From contig JAMPIK010000014.1 in assembly GCA_023662865.1 (NCBI GenBank), positions 1-47,035 of the forward strand: a stretch of 47,035 nt of DNA, written 5' to 3'. Both the position numbers and the translations under genes were made by a program. The stretch is from Prevotella sp. (GTDB lineage: Bacteria > Bacteroidota > Bacteroidia > Bacteroidales > Muribaculaceae). Of the stretch, positions 15,992-24,263 are shown piece after piece (position 1 is the first letter of the stretch; the number at the start of each line of letters is the position of its first letter). The notes under the pieces are model-generated. The model made no database searches and was not told the DNA's origin. It worked only from the letters and a program-made list of their open reading frames with translations.

Positions 15992-18900
15992 ATGAAACAT
16001 TATCTACTATTATCTGTTGGACTGGCTTGCTGCCTTTGGTTGCAGGCACAGATTCCCGCCGGGCAATCGGATAAGGTTGAGATTAACTTTTCCGAGTCAA
16101 GTTGGAAAATGCCGGTTAAGGCTACACTTCACGTAGGTAAAGAGAAGAAAGCTCCCGGCAAAGTTCAGAAACGCGAAAATGCCGAGAATAATTACAAGGC
16201 TGTGGTGCAATCGTTTCAGGACTATGACTATAATTTCACCACTACTTGCGGCGAGGCATCGGTGTACAATGCCACAGTGACTCTTGAAGGCAATACCGTG
16301 AAATTTCTTGATTTGCTCACCTACGATGAGTATATGCTTTATTACGGGTATGTGTCTCAAGAAGTGACAGGTGTTTACGATGAGGAAACAAAAACAGTGA
16401 CTATATCCACTCCATACACAAGTGGAAATGATGCAACTATTGTGGGTCGCGATGACGCTAACACATACGCAATAATGGCCGGTGATTATGACGGATATGA
16501 GTTCTTTCCGACCGGCGACCTTGTATTTGATGTAATAGGCGACTTTGAGCAATTGCGCTCGCGCCAACAGATTGCCGTTGTAGAGGTTTATGATGATGAA
16601 CTCGGTTATCTGTCAAGTCAATTCGCTTCACTGATGTTACAGTCGGCAGACAGCCCGAATTCACTGTTGGTGATTCCGCGGGAGATGGATATGGGTGAGA
16701 GTTATCCGGACAGTCAACTCAAAGGAATTCTTCAGTTTATTAATCTGAGTGATGACAATATAACATATGCGGCAACTACCGATAAAGACGGTCTTACTCT
16801 TGACCCGGCTGTCGGCACAGTTGATACCTACTACCCGGAGCATGTGTTTGTGAATTATCAAACTTCGGCAGTCGGCAAATTCTCCATCTCGTTGCCCGTG
16901 GCCTACGAAACAGCCACTATGGAAAATTCCGTGAACTTGACATTCAGCGGAAATGTAATTGACTTCCCCGATTATTCAACAATAGTTAAGGGGGGAGAGG
17001 TGAACTTTGCTACCGGCAATGAATTCCCGTTTGGCATTATAGATACTGAGGAAGGAGGCAAAGCCGCCGTGTCTACCGGCAAACAATGGAATCAGAAATC
17101 ATGGCTGGAAGCACGTGTGACAGTCTCTGAAAATCATATAGGAAAGTTCTCGTACAAGGGAAGCGCAAAATGCACTGTTGAGGATAATCCGTATGCCGGT
17201 TTCTATGCAAAAATTTATATAGATCCGACAAATGATGAATACAATACTTCCGAACCGTACTTCACAACTGAAGCCGATGCAGACTTTGCTGAAACAATTG
17301 AGTTGAATCCCGGCGAACACAAAATCCGCTTTGAATTTACTCCCGGATATCTGTATGGAGAAGATTATTCTCAATACGGAATGACAATAAATGAAATCAC
17401 CTTTGTTGATGAAGCTGCAAAAGCCGAAGGAGTGGATATACTTACACCGGCACTTGATTTCGGAGGACTGATGGTAGATAAAGAGCCCGCCCAAAAGATG
17501 GCAAATATTGAACTGCGCAACTCCGGTACATCACCGCTTAAGGCTGTGGCGTTCACTTCTACCGACCCGGCATTCACCGCCGAACTGCCTGACGGAGAAG
17601 CCCCCCTCATGGGTACGCTGACAATACCGGTGACAATCACTGCCGACAAAGCCGGCAAGTATGAGGCCGAACTTACAGTGGAAACTTCGGCCGGTGCCGT
17701 TACCGTGAATGCAACGGCAATTGTGAGAGCAACACCGGACTTTACCGCGATACTTGACGGCGAGAAATCGCTTGTAACAGTGACTACAACCGCTGATAAT
17801 CCGTTTGTGATGAGCGAGGATGGCAAAGCATACAACGCTAATTCCGGTGAGGCTGACAATATGCAGACGCAATCAGTGATTTTGTTTACCATAAATGTTC
17901 CCGATGGTAAACTCGCACATATCAGCTGGGACGCGGTGCAGTCAGCCGATGCAGGTGAATATACTTCTATAAAAGTGGGAGGCGGCTTCGCCTTGCAATT
18001 CGTTTATGGTGAAGGCGATGCCTCTGACAAAATATTTGATTTCCAGAAAAATGTATTGGAACTTGTACCCGGCAATCATAATGTGGAATTTAAGTATGTG
18101 AAGAACGGTGACGGTATAATAAGTGGTGATGACCGATTGACAATAAGTCGTTTCGATGTGACAACAGAAGACTTTGATGCCAAAGCATTTGAGATTACAC
18201 GTCCGCAGGTGCGTTTTGCCGATTGCATTCTTCCCGACCAAGGGAAAAATACAAAACGTATCCGCACTACTGTAAATTTGATTAATAATGGCTCGGAAGA
18301 GCTGCGCTGTCTGCGCGATGACGAACTGCAAACGCTTCCCGACAATCCTCCGTTCTTTTATACAGATCCCGGCTATGTGGCATGGCATGGTGCCTCTTTG
18401 ATGGTTGACCTCATCTTCTATCCTGAAACAGAGGGTAAATATGAAGGCGTAAATCTCATACCTACTACATTCGGCGATGTAGAGATTAACTGCACCGGCT
18501 ATGCCTATCATGCAGACGGTATGATTTTAATTCAAGATATGGAAAATGCCGCTTCCGGCTGGACACTCGTTGACAAAGACGGTGATGGCAATGGCTGGAC
18601 ACCTGTTTCTGAAAAAATCTACTATCGTCCCGACACATATTGCTTCTCCGGCAGTGATGCACTCATATCTAATTCCAACGTTGAGGGAACAGTAGACAAT
18701 TACGCCGTGTCACCTGAATTTTCAGTGCCTGCCGACGGGGGGATACTTACATGGTGGGTGGCTCCCGGCGATAAACTGGCAGCTGCTGAAAGCTACGAAG
18801 TGAGCATAATTCCTTCAGATGAATATGCGGATGCAAAACTCGGTACATACAAAACCGATTTCTCTGAAACACTTGATGATACTCATTATTATTGGAAACA

Positions 18901-19192
18901 AAGTACACTTGATCTCGCTCTTTGGGCCGGCAAGAAGGTGCGTGCCGTATATCACCACAACACGCCTGCTGCGCAGTCCACTCTCAGACTTGATGACGTA
19001 TATGCTTACACCACTGATAAATGGAGTGATCTTACCTCATCGTTGAAAGCCTTTGATTTCAATGGCGATGTGGTGAGCGAAGAATACTTTGATTTGACCG
19101 GAATGCGAGTAAGTCCTAATGCAATCGGAATTCTTATAAAGCGCACAATACTCTCAAACGGAACAGTGAAAATACAAAAAATAATAAAGTAA
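15992..19192 (+). CDS. Large secreted protein with choice-of-anchor J-like domain and T9SS-like tail
   Basis: A 1066-residue surface or secreted protein of unknown substrate. A signal peptide (MKHYLLLSVGLACCLWLQAQ) is followed by beta-rich repeats. An Ig-like choice-of-anchor-D-type segment lies at about 480-590 (ALDFGGLMVDKEPAQKMANI onward). A cleaved-adhesin/choice-of-anchor J type domain lies at about 835-1010, with SGWTLVDKDGDGNGW, SPEFSVPADGGILTWWV and LRLDDVYAY. The last 35 residues (YFDLTGMRVSPNAIGILIK, ending KIQKIIK) resemble type IX secretion sorting tails. It lies 7 bp upstream of the Omp28-like gene, so the two are probably one operon. I do not recognise a catalytic site; an adhesin or glycan-binding role is inference. 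Confidence 0.8.
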   Translation: MKHYLLLSVGLACCLWLQAQIPAGQSDKVEINFSESSWKMPVKATLHVGKEKKAPGKVQKRENAENNYKAVVQSFQDYDYNFTTTCGEASVYNATVTLEGNTVKFLDLLTYDEYMLYYGYVSQEVTGVYDEETKTVTISTPYTSGNDATIVGRDDANTYAIMAGDYDGYEFFPTGDLVFDVIGDFEQLRSRQQIAVVEVYDDELGYLSSQFASLMLQSADSPNSLLVIPREMDMGESYPDSQLKGILQFINLSDDNITYAATTDKDGLTLDPAVGTVDTYYPEHVFVNYQTSAVGKFSISLPVAYETATMENSVNLTFSGNVIDFPDYSTIVKGGEVNFATGNEFPFGIIDTEEGGKAAVSTGKQWNQKSWLEARVTVSENHIGKFSYKGSAKCTVEDNPYAGFYAKIYIDPTNDEYNTSEPYFTTEADADFAETIELNPGEHKIRFEFTPGYLYGEDYSQYGMTINEITFVDEAAKAEGVDILTPALDFGGLMVDKEPAQKMANIELRNSGTSPLKAVAFTSTDPAFTAELPDGEAPLMGTLTIPVTITADKAGKYEAELTVETSAGAVTVNATAIVRATPDFTAILDGEKSLVTVTTTADNPFVMSEDGKAYNANSGEADNMQTQSVILFTINVPDGKLAHISWDAVQSADAGEYTSIKVGGGFALQFVYGEGDASDKIFDFQKNVLELVPGNHNVEFKYVKNGDGIISGDDRLTISRFDVTTEDFDAKAFEITRPQVRFADCILPDQGKNTKRIRTTVNLINNGSEELRCLRDDELQTLPDNPPFFYTDPGYVAWHGASLMVDLIFYPETEGKYEGVNLIPTTFGDVEINCTGYAYHADGMILIQDMENAASGWTLVDKDGDGNGWTPVSEKIYYRPDTYCFSGSDALISNSNVEGTVDNYAVSPEFSVPADGGILTWWVAPGDKLAAAESYEVSIIPSDEYADAKLGTYKTDFSETLDDTHYYWKQSTLDLALWAGKKVRAVYHHNTPAAQSTLRLDDVYAYTTDKWSDLTSSLKAFDFNGDVVSEEYFDLTGMRVSPNAIGILIKRTILSNGTVKIQKIIK

Positions 19193-19199
19193 AACATTT

Positions 19200-20972
19200 A
19201 TGAAACATTTATTCATGGTGATGGTCTTTATGGCCATCACCACTTTTGCGATTGACACCAAAGCTGACGAACCGTCTGTTCAGCTTGGTTATGTGAACGG
19301 CGTTACCGGTACTACCGGCTATTCGTCTACGGCTAACGATGCAGATGTGTGTGCGGCCATATTTCTTACGGCAGATGTTCTGTCCAAATATCCCGGTTGT
19401 GAAATTTCCGGCGTGAGGGCGCAGTTGTACTCCCGAATGAATTTGGAGAGCCTGGAACTGTGGGTAAGAGAAAGCCTTGACGGCGAAAACCTGGCTTCCG
19501 CGACAATCACCCTTGACACTGACCCGGCAATTCTCAAAGGCTGGAACGAGGCGAAATTCACAACACCGGTGACAATCCCGGAGAAAGAAAATCTCAAAGG
19601 GCTGTATGTAGGTGTGACATATCATCAGGCCGCATCAGCTCGCGGCATAGCTTCTCTTGAACAAGGGTTGCGAAACGGCGGCTGGCTGAAAGCTCCCGGA
19701 GAGGAATGGAAAGACATGGGCTATGAATACAACTTCTGTATAGAAGCTATTGTAACAGGAGATGCCCTTCCCCTCAACAATATGAGATTGGAGAGTGTGG
19801 AATTTGCACCTTATTATGTGCTTGACAAAGGAGTGTATTCCTTCACAGCTACTGTCCGCAATATCGGTATTGCCACAGTGACCGGCTTTGATGTAACCCT
19901 TAAAATGGAGGATGCCGAGCCTATGGTGCAACACTACGATTGCGAAATAGCTTACAACAAAACTTTCTCATTTGACTTCAAGCGCGATGTACAAATTTCC
20001 GCCGCCGACGGTGACCGCACTGTCGAGCTGACTATTGACAAAGTAAACGGCGAGCCGGACTTTGACCCTGCTGACAATACAGTGAGCGGCACATATAGAA
20101 TTGTACCTTTTGATATGCGAAAGAGGGTGTTGGTAGAAGAATTCACTACCGAAGGTTGCGGCAACTGCCCGCGCGTAGCCGGCTGGATGCATGAGGTACT
20201 CAAAGACGAAAAATATGCCGACATAATGATTCCGTTGTGCCACCACTCCGGATATGGCACAGACTGGCTGACAATTGATGCAGACCGCGAATATGTTTGG
20301 TTCTACAATCCGTCAAGGGTTTTCGCACCGGCCATAATGACAGACAGATTGCCGGTAAGCGCGGGTGTGGCTCCCGTAAATCCCACATCGGCCAACGCAA
20401 TAAAACAGTATGTAGATGACGCCGCCGCTGAAGACGCTAAGGTATCGCTCTCGCTGCATTCCGAAATTGAAGGAGATGTGATGCACGTAACAGTGCGAGG
20501 CATTAAGGTAGTAGACCAATTGAGCGACAATCCTCGCATCGTCTGTACCGTGACAGAAGACAATGTCCCGGCACGCAATCAGTCGGGAGGTGGTGCTAAT
20601 TATATTCAACAGCACGTAAACCGCTCTGTGAATGCAACTTGGGGTGAACCCATACCGTTTGTTGGCGACAGCTATGAATATACGGTAGATCTGCCTCTCG
20701 GTGACTATCTCAAAAAGGAGAACCTCAATCTTGTAGCTTACATATTCAATTATGATTCCAACAGCAGAGCTAATTGCCCCGTGCTGAACGCAGCGTTGCT
20801 TCCTTACAGCGAAATGACTGTTTCGTCAATTTCCATGACAACCGGCGATGCAGACAACACACCGACTCAATGGTTTACAATCGACGGAAAACGCTTGCAG
20901 GTACGCCCCACAGCTCCCGGTATCTATATTGAAAGTACTTCTACCACTTCTCGTAAAATCGTAATCAGATAA
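19200..20972 (+). CDS. Omp28-related secreted protein with CxxC and T9SS-like tail
   Basis: A 590-residue protein with signal peptide MKHLFMVMVFMAITTFA. The central region RKRVLVEEFTTEGCGNCPRV is the hallmark of the Omp28-related family; C320-G-N-C323 is a thioredoxin-like CxxC. Residues 30-300 are beta-rich with a CARDB-like part (FTATVRNIGIATVTGFDVTL). The last residues (QWFTIDGKRLQVRPTAPGIY onward, ending RKIVIR) resemble T9SS C-terminal signals. It follows the choice-of-anchor protein by 7 bp and is closed by a 16-bp hairpin. Omp28 is a surface lipoprotein of Porphyromonas, but this member lacks an obvious lipobox. Redox activity is plausible but unproven. Confidence 0.82.
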   Translation: MKHLFMVMVFMAITTFAIDTKADEPSVQLGYVNGVTGTTGYSSTANDADVCAAIFLTADVLSKYPGCEISGVRAQLYSRMNLESLELWVRESLDGENLASATITLDTDPAILKGWNEAKFTTPVTIPEKENLKGLYVGVTYHQAASARGIASLEQGLRNGGWLKAPGEEWKDMGYEYNFCIEAIVTGDALPLNNMRLESVEFAPYYVLDKGVYSFTATVRNIGIATVTGFDVTLKMEDAEPMVQHYDCEIAYNKTFSFDFKRDVQISAADGDRTVELTIDKVNGEPDFDPADNTVSGTYRIVPFDMRKRVLVEEFTTEGCGNCPRVAGWMHEVLKDEKYADIMIPLCHHSGYGTDWLTIDADREYVWFYNPSRVFAPAIMTDRLPVSAGVAPVNPTSANAIKQYVDDAAAEDAKVSLSLHSEIEGDVMHVTVRGIKVVDQLSDNPRIVCTVTEDNVPARNQSGGGANYIQQHVNRSVNATWGEPIPFVGDSYEYTVDLPLGDYLKKENLNLVAYIFNYDSNSRANCPVLNAALLPYSEMTVSSISMTTGDADNTPTQWFTIDGKRLQVRPTAPGIYIESTSTTSRKIVIR

Positions 20973-20986
20973 TAGCAGAAGGCAAC

Positions 20987-21038
20987 ATGAAATAAATCAG
21001 GGGACATGACAAAGACCATGCTCCCTGATTTATTTCAT
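20987..21038 (+). terminator. Long hairpin after the secreted-protein operon
   Basis: ATGAAATAAATCAGGG (20987-21002) and CCCTGATTTATTTCAT (21023-21038) are perfect complements over 16 bp with a 20-base loop that itself holds CATG/CATG. There is no long T tract after it, so it may also protect the mRNA 3' end. Confidence 0.7.
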
Positions 21039-21090
21039 AACACACTTGAATTATTAAGCACCTGAACTTTCAGTGTTAAATTCTGTTTAA

Positions 21091-21118
21091 AAATTATAAA
21101 TTGTAAATTATAAATTGT
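21091..21118 (+). repeat. Perfect 14-bp tandem duplication before the phosphatase gene
   Basis: AAATTATAAATTGT occurs twice in direct succession (21091-21104, 21105-21118), ending 8 bp before the ATG at 21127. It could be slippage-prone or a double operator; there is no evidence for either beyond the sequence. Confidence 0.8.
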
Positions 21119-21126
21119 TTAATGCT

Positions 21127-22587
21127 ATGAAGAAGTTTGCCCGGTTTGTTGTTTTGTTGATGACCTTGTACTCGGGGATACTATTTGGCGATGAGAATGT
21201 TATAGATTCGCAGGTTGTTACAGCTCTGAGCGGAGGCTATGGATACGGAGTGAACGGCGAGTGTATTCAAGAGCCGGGGGCTCAGGCCGGTGCGTATGTT
21301 TATGCTGGCACTTATTTACCTTATGAGGCGCCGAGCGAACCCATCACTGTTCCTGACTCACTTGAGATTCTGTTTGTAAACCATGTAGGCAGGCATGGCT
21401 CCCGGTATATTTCTTCCGACAAATATACTCATAAGGTGAGAACATTTCTCGCTGATGCAACAGGACTTTCAACGGTCGGCAAACGTGTGCGACTTCTGGC
21501 CCATGCGATTGATTCACTCTCTATCGACAAATGGGGCGCATTAGATGCTTTGGGTACTCGGGAACAAACCGGAATAGGAGAGAGATTTGCAAAAGCGTAT
21601 TTCAATTTGTTTCATCGTAATGATTCAATAAGCGGCTATGCTTCTTATATACCGCGCTGCGTGATGAGCATGGATGAGATGACACATGGCATTGTTTGGG
21701 AAAACAGATGTGTGGAATTGTCCGTAGGCAGCGGCAAGAGATATAGTCCGTATATGAGGCCATATGATTGCAATGCGGCATATAAAGCTTACAAAAAGAG
21801 TGATGAATGGCGGACTGTATATGATGCTTTTACCGACAGTATCTGCCCTACAACCGTGGCTCTGCGCCTAACAGAAAGAGGAAGTGAATTCCTTGCCAAG
21901 CTGTGTAGCGATTTGATTGGCAGGGGAGTGGAATGTGCCGGTGCTCCTCTTGAAGACGCATTGGCGGATACTCTCGCCGGAGAATGGCCGAAGGAGTGGA
22001 TTGAACAATCCGGCATGACAAAGCGCAAAGCCGTTGAAGTGGCTCAATCGCTTTATGCAATAGTAGCCGGGTCGCAATCAATGTTTATGACGGAAGAATT
22101 GCCGACCGGAATTCTTGACGATTGGCAGAATTATTTCACGGAGCAAGAATATGCCCGGTTGTGGGAGTGCAGAAACTTGAAACATTATCTGGAGTTCTCG
22201 GCTTCATGTTTCAGTGAAGCGCCGGCGGCTATGGCAGCATCGTTGCTTGAAGAGCTAATAACGACACTTCGGTCTGCTTGCAACGAGAATTACACCGGTC
22301 CGGCGGCGATTGTTCGGTTTGGTCATGCCGAGACCCTCATGCCTTTGTTTGCGCTTATGCGCCTGCCGGGCTGTTATTATAAAAGCCGGGATTTGGGTAG
22401 TGTGTCGGCTAACTGGCAAGACTTTAACATAGTGCCTATGGCGGCAAACTTGCAGATGATTCTTACCCGAAGCAAGATTACCGGAGAGAAATATCTGTTA
22501 CTGTATCGTGACGAGCAGCCCATTGGCAATCCGGAGCCGGTTATTTCCGCGCTTGCAAAGCTGCAGGATTTGCTTGGCGGTGAATAA
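21127..22587 (+). CDS. MINPP-type histidine phosphatase (phytase-like), secreted
   Basis: Releases phosphate from inositol polyphosphates such as phytate, by family resemblance to bacterial multiple inositol polyphosphate phosphatases. I start it at ATG 21127 (MKKFARFVVLLMTLYSG, a signal peptide), 486 residues; a TTG 12 bp earlier lies in the tandem repeat. The catalytic histidine motif is R89-H90-G91-S92-R93 and the proton donor motif is H400-A401-E402 in GHAETLMPLFAL; HAE in place of HD separates MINPP enzymes from classical histidine acid phytases. The 3' end overlaps the MATE gene on the opposite strand by 47 bp. Confidence 0.88.
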   Translation: MKKFARFVVLLMTLYSGILFGDENVIDSQVVTALSGGYGYGVNGECIQEPGAQAGAYVYAGTYLPYEAPSEPITVPDSLEILFVNHVGRHGSRYISSDKYTHKVRTFLADATGLSTVGKRVRLLAHAIDSLSIDKWGALDALGTREQTGIGERFAKAYFNLFHRNDSISGYASYIPRCVMSMDEMTHGIVWENRCVELSVGSGKRYSPYMRPYDCNAAYKAYKKSDEWRTVYDAFTDSICPTTVALRLTERGSEFLAKLCSDLIGRGVECAGAPLEDALADTLAGEWPKEWIEQSGMTKRKAVEVAQSLYAIVAGSQSMFMTEELPTGILDDWQNYFTEQEYARLWECRNLKHYLEFSASCFSEAPAAMAASLLEELITTLRSACNENYTGPAAIVRFGHAETLMPLFALMRLPGCYYKSRDLGSVSANWQDFNIVPMAANLQMILTRSKITGEKYLLLYRDEQPIGNPEPVISALAKLQDLLGGE

Positions 22588-23929
22588 CCCTGATTTGATA
22601 AATCAGCATACAGATGGTAACGATTGTAGCCACAGCATCAGAAATGGGGAAAGCTGACCATATACCTTTCAATCCGAATATCGGAGGCAGAATATATATG
22701 AGAGGTATCATGAAGATAATCTGACGGGTGAGCGACAGGAATATCGCTTTTCCGGCCATACCGAGACTTTGAAAAAAGTTTGTACTGACTATCTGAAACC
22801 CCACCATCCAGAATGAGAGAGTCGTAATGCTCAAACAGGTGACTGCCGCATTAATTTGTGCTTCGTCCTGCATGAAAAGTCCGGCTATTTTTTCCGGGAA
22901 AAGGTGAGCCAACACCGCACCGACCGTTGTGACTATAAATCCGGCGGAGGCAGCCATAGTCAGTGTTTTGAAAAGACGTTTATATTTGCCGGCACCGTAA
23001 TTATATCCCAATATCGGTTGCATACCCTGACAAATACCTATTACAATCATCACAAAGACGGTGACATATCGGTTGAAGGCAACAATTGCAGCTATGGCAT
23101 TGTCGCCGCCGTAATGCAGCAAAGAATTATTCATCAACGCATTGATTCCGGCATTGGCCAGATTTATAAGAAAAGGTGCCATACCAATCATGATAATAGA
23201 CTTAACGATTGGCCATTGCAGCTTGGTGGTATGCGGTTTGAAAGTAAGCTCATTCTTGGGGTTGAAAAAGTGTGAAAGCACAAAGAATGCTGTTATAGCC
23301 ATGGAAATATCCGTGGCTAATGCAGCTCCCCAAATTCCCCAGTCCAATCCGAACAGGAAGATGGGAGCGAGTATGGCATTAAGCAACGCACCGAGTATAT
23401 TGGTGAGCATTGCTTTGCGAGGATAGCCGGTAGCTCGCATCACATTATTATATGAGAACGTGAGGTTTATGAGCACCATGCCCGGAATAATCCATTGCAT
23501 GAACTCATAAGCATAAGGCAGGGAGGCATCGGAAGCTCCGAAGGTGCGCAATATGGGGTCGAGGAAGATAAAGAAGCAAGTCATGTAGATAATGCCGATA
23601 ATGATTGTGAGCATTACCGAGTTGCCTAATATATGCTCCGCACGAGGTTTGTCCTTTTGACCTAATACAATGGAAATGCGAGTTGCGGCACCGGCACCGA
23701 TTAGCATACCCAAGGCTCCGGAAAGGGTCATCACAGGGAAAGTCACGGCAATACCGGCGATTACATTGGGATCGTCAATAGCATGACCTATTACTATTGA
23801 GTCAATAAGGTTATAAAGAGCAGTGACGACTGTGCCTATCACGGCCGGCAGTGAGTATTTCCATAGCAGTTTGCCCAATGGGGCATTAGCCAACTCTTTC
23901 AGACGGTCGGCAGAATTGTTATTCTTCAT
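22541..23929 (-). CDS. MATE-family efflux transporter
   Basis: Inner-membrane drug/cation antiporter of the MOP superfamily, 462 residues with about twelve hydrophobic helices. The N-terminal half has LWKYSLPAVIGTVVTALYNL, IAVTFPVMTLSGALGMLIG and GAATRISIVLGQ, and the C-terminal half has GICQGMQPILGYNYGAGKYK, all MATE-like. Substrate unknown. Its own promoter lies at 23950-23957. The 3' end overlaps the convergent MINPP gene, and repeat R2 begins 29 bp upstream of its -7 element. Confidence 0.92.
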   Translation of the reverse strand: MKNNNSADRLKELANAPLGKLLWKYSLPAVIGTVVTALYNLIDSIVIGHAIDDPNVIAGIAVTFPVMTLSGALGMLIGAGAATRISIVLGQKDKPRAEHILGNSVMLTIIIGIIYMTCFFIFLDPILRTFGASDASLPYAYEFMQWIIPGMVLINLTFSYNNVMRATGYPRKAMLTNILGALLNAILAPIFLFGLDWGIWGAALATDISMAITAFFVLSHFFNPKNELTFKPHTTKLQWPIVKSIIMIGMAPFLINLANAGINALMNNSLLHYGGDNAIAAIVAFNRYVTVFVMIVIGICQGMQPILGYNYGAGKYKRLFKTLTMAASAGFIVTTVGAVLAHLFPEKIAGLFMQDEAQINAAVTCLSITTLSFWMVGFQIVSTNFFQSLGMAGKAIFLSLTRQIIFMIPLIYILPPIFGLKGIWSAFPISDAVATIVTICMLIYQIRVIHRQANPAALQARK

Positions 23930-23949
23930 AATCCATCGCGTTTCTACCG

Positions 23950-23957
23950 CAAAGTTA
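23950..23957 (-). promoter_or_regulatory. -7 element of the MATE gene
   Basis: The minus strand reads TAACTTTG from 23957 to 23950, 21 bp before the ATG. Predicted leader about 15 nt. No convincing -33. Confidence 0.5.
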
Positions 23958-23985
23958 CGAAAAAAATCTCAAATGAGTTAATTTA

Positions 23986-24263
23986 AGAGCTCGTTTAATA
24001 AAAAATGTGAATGTCAGGGCGGTGTATTTTTGAGCTGATTTGGCTTGTCTTGCAGGGAGCAATGCGAGCATTGTGACCGGAAAGACGAGTCAAAGTAGCC
24101 AAAAAGACGCCGTGGTTTAACATTATTACATAATTTATAAATTATCTTTTTACTTCATTGATAGTCTTGTTTTCCAAAATTACCGCTATGTCTCGCAGCT
24201 GCAGCCTCAAAGATGAGGTACAGCTGCGACCCTGACGTTCATATTTTTTATTAAACAAGCTCT
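23986..24263. repeat. 278-bp inverted-repeat element (R2 and R3), MITE- or REPIN-like
   Basis: The two ends are 34-bp inverted copies (23986-24019 and 24230-24263) differing at three positions; each starts AGAGCT(C/T)GTTTAATAAAA. Inside the left end, CAATGC/GCATTG (24060-24073) is a hairpin; inside the right end, TCGCAGCTG (24193-24201) pairs with CAGCTGCGA (24221-24229), enclosing CCTCA/TGAGG. The AT-rich middle encodes nothing I can support. This fills the 321-bp gap between the MATE and AmpG-like genes. R2 matches R1 and R3 matches R4 for longer than the shared block, so there are two subtypes. No target duplication is obvious. Confidence 0.75.

Noticed and set aside
24000..24120. Open minus-strand frames of about 35-40 codons inside the repeat element
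   Set aside because: They lack a clear start and are fixed by the repeat sequence in several phases; no codon-use or homology support visible.
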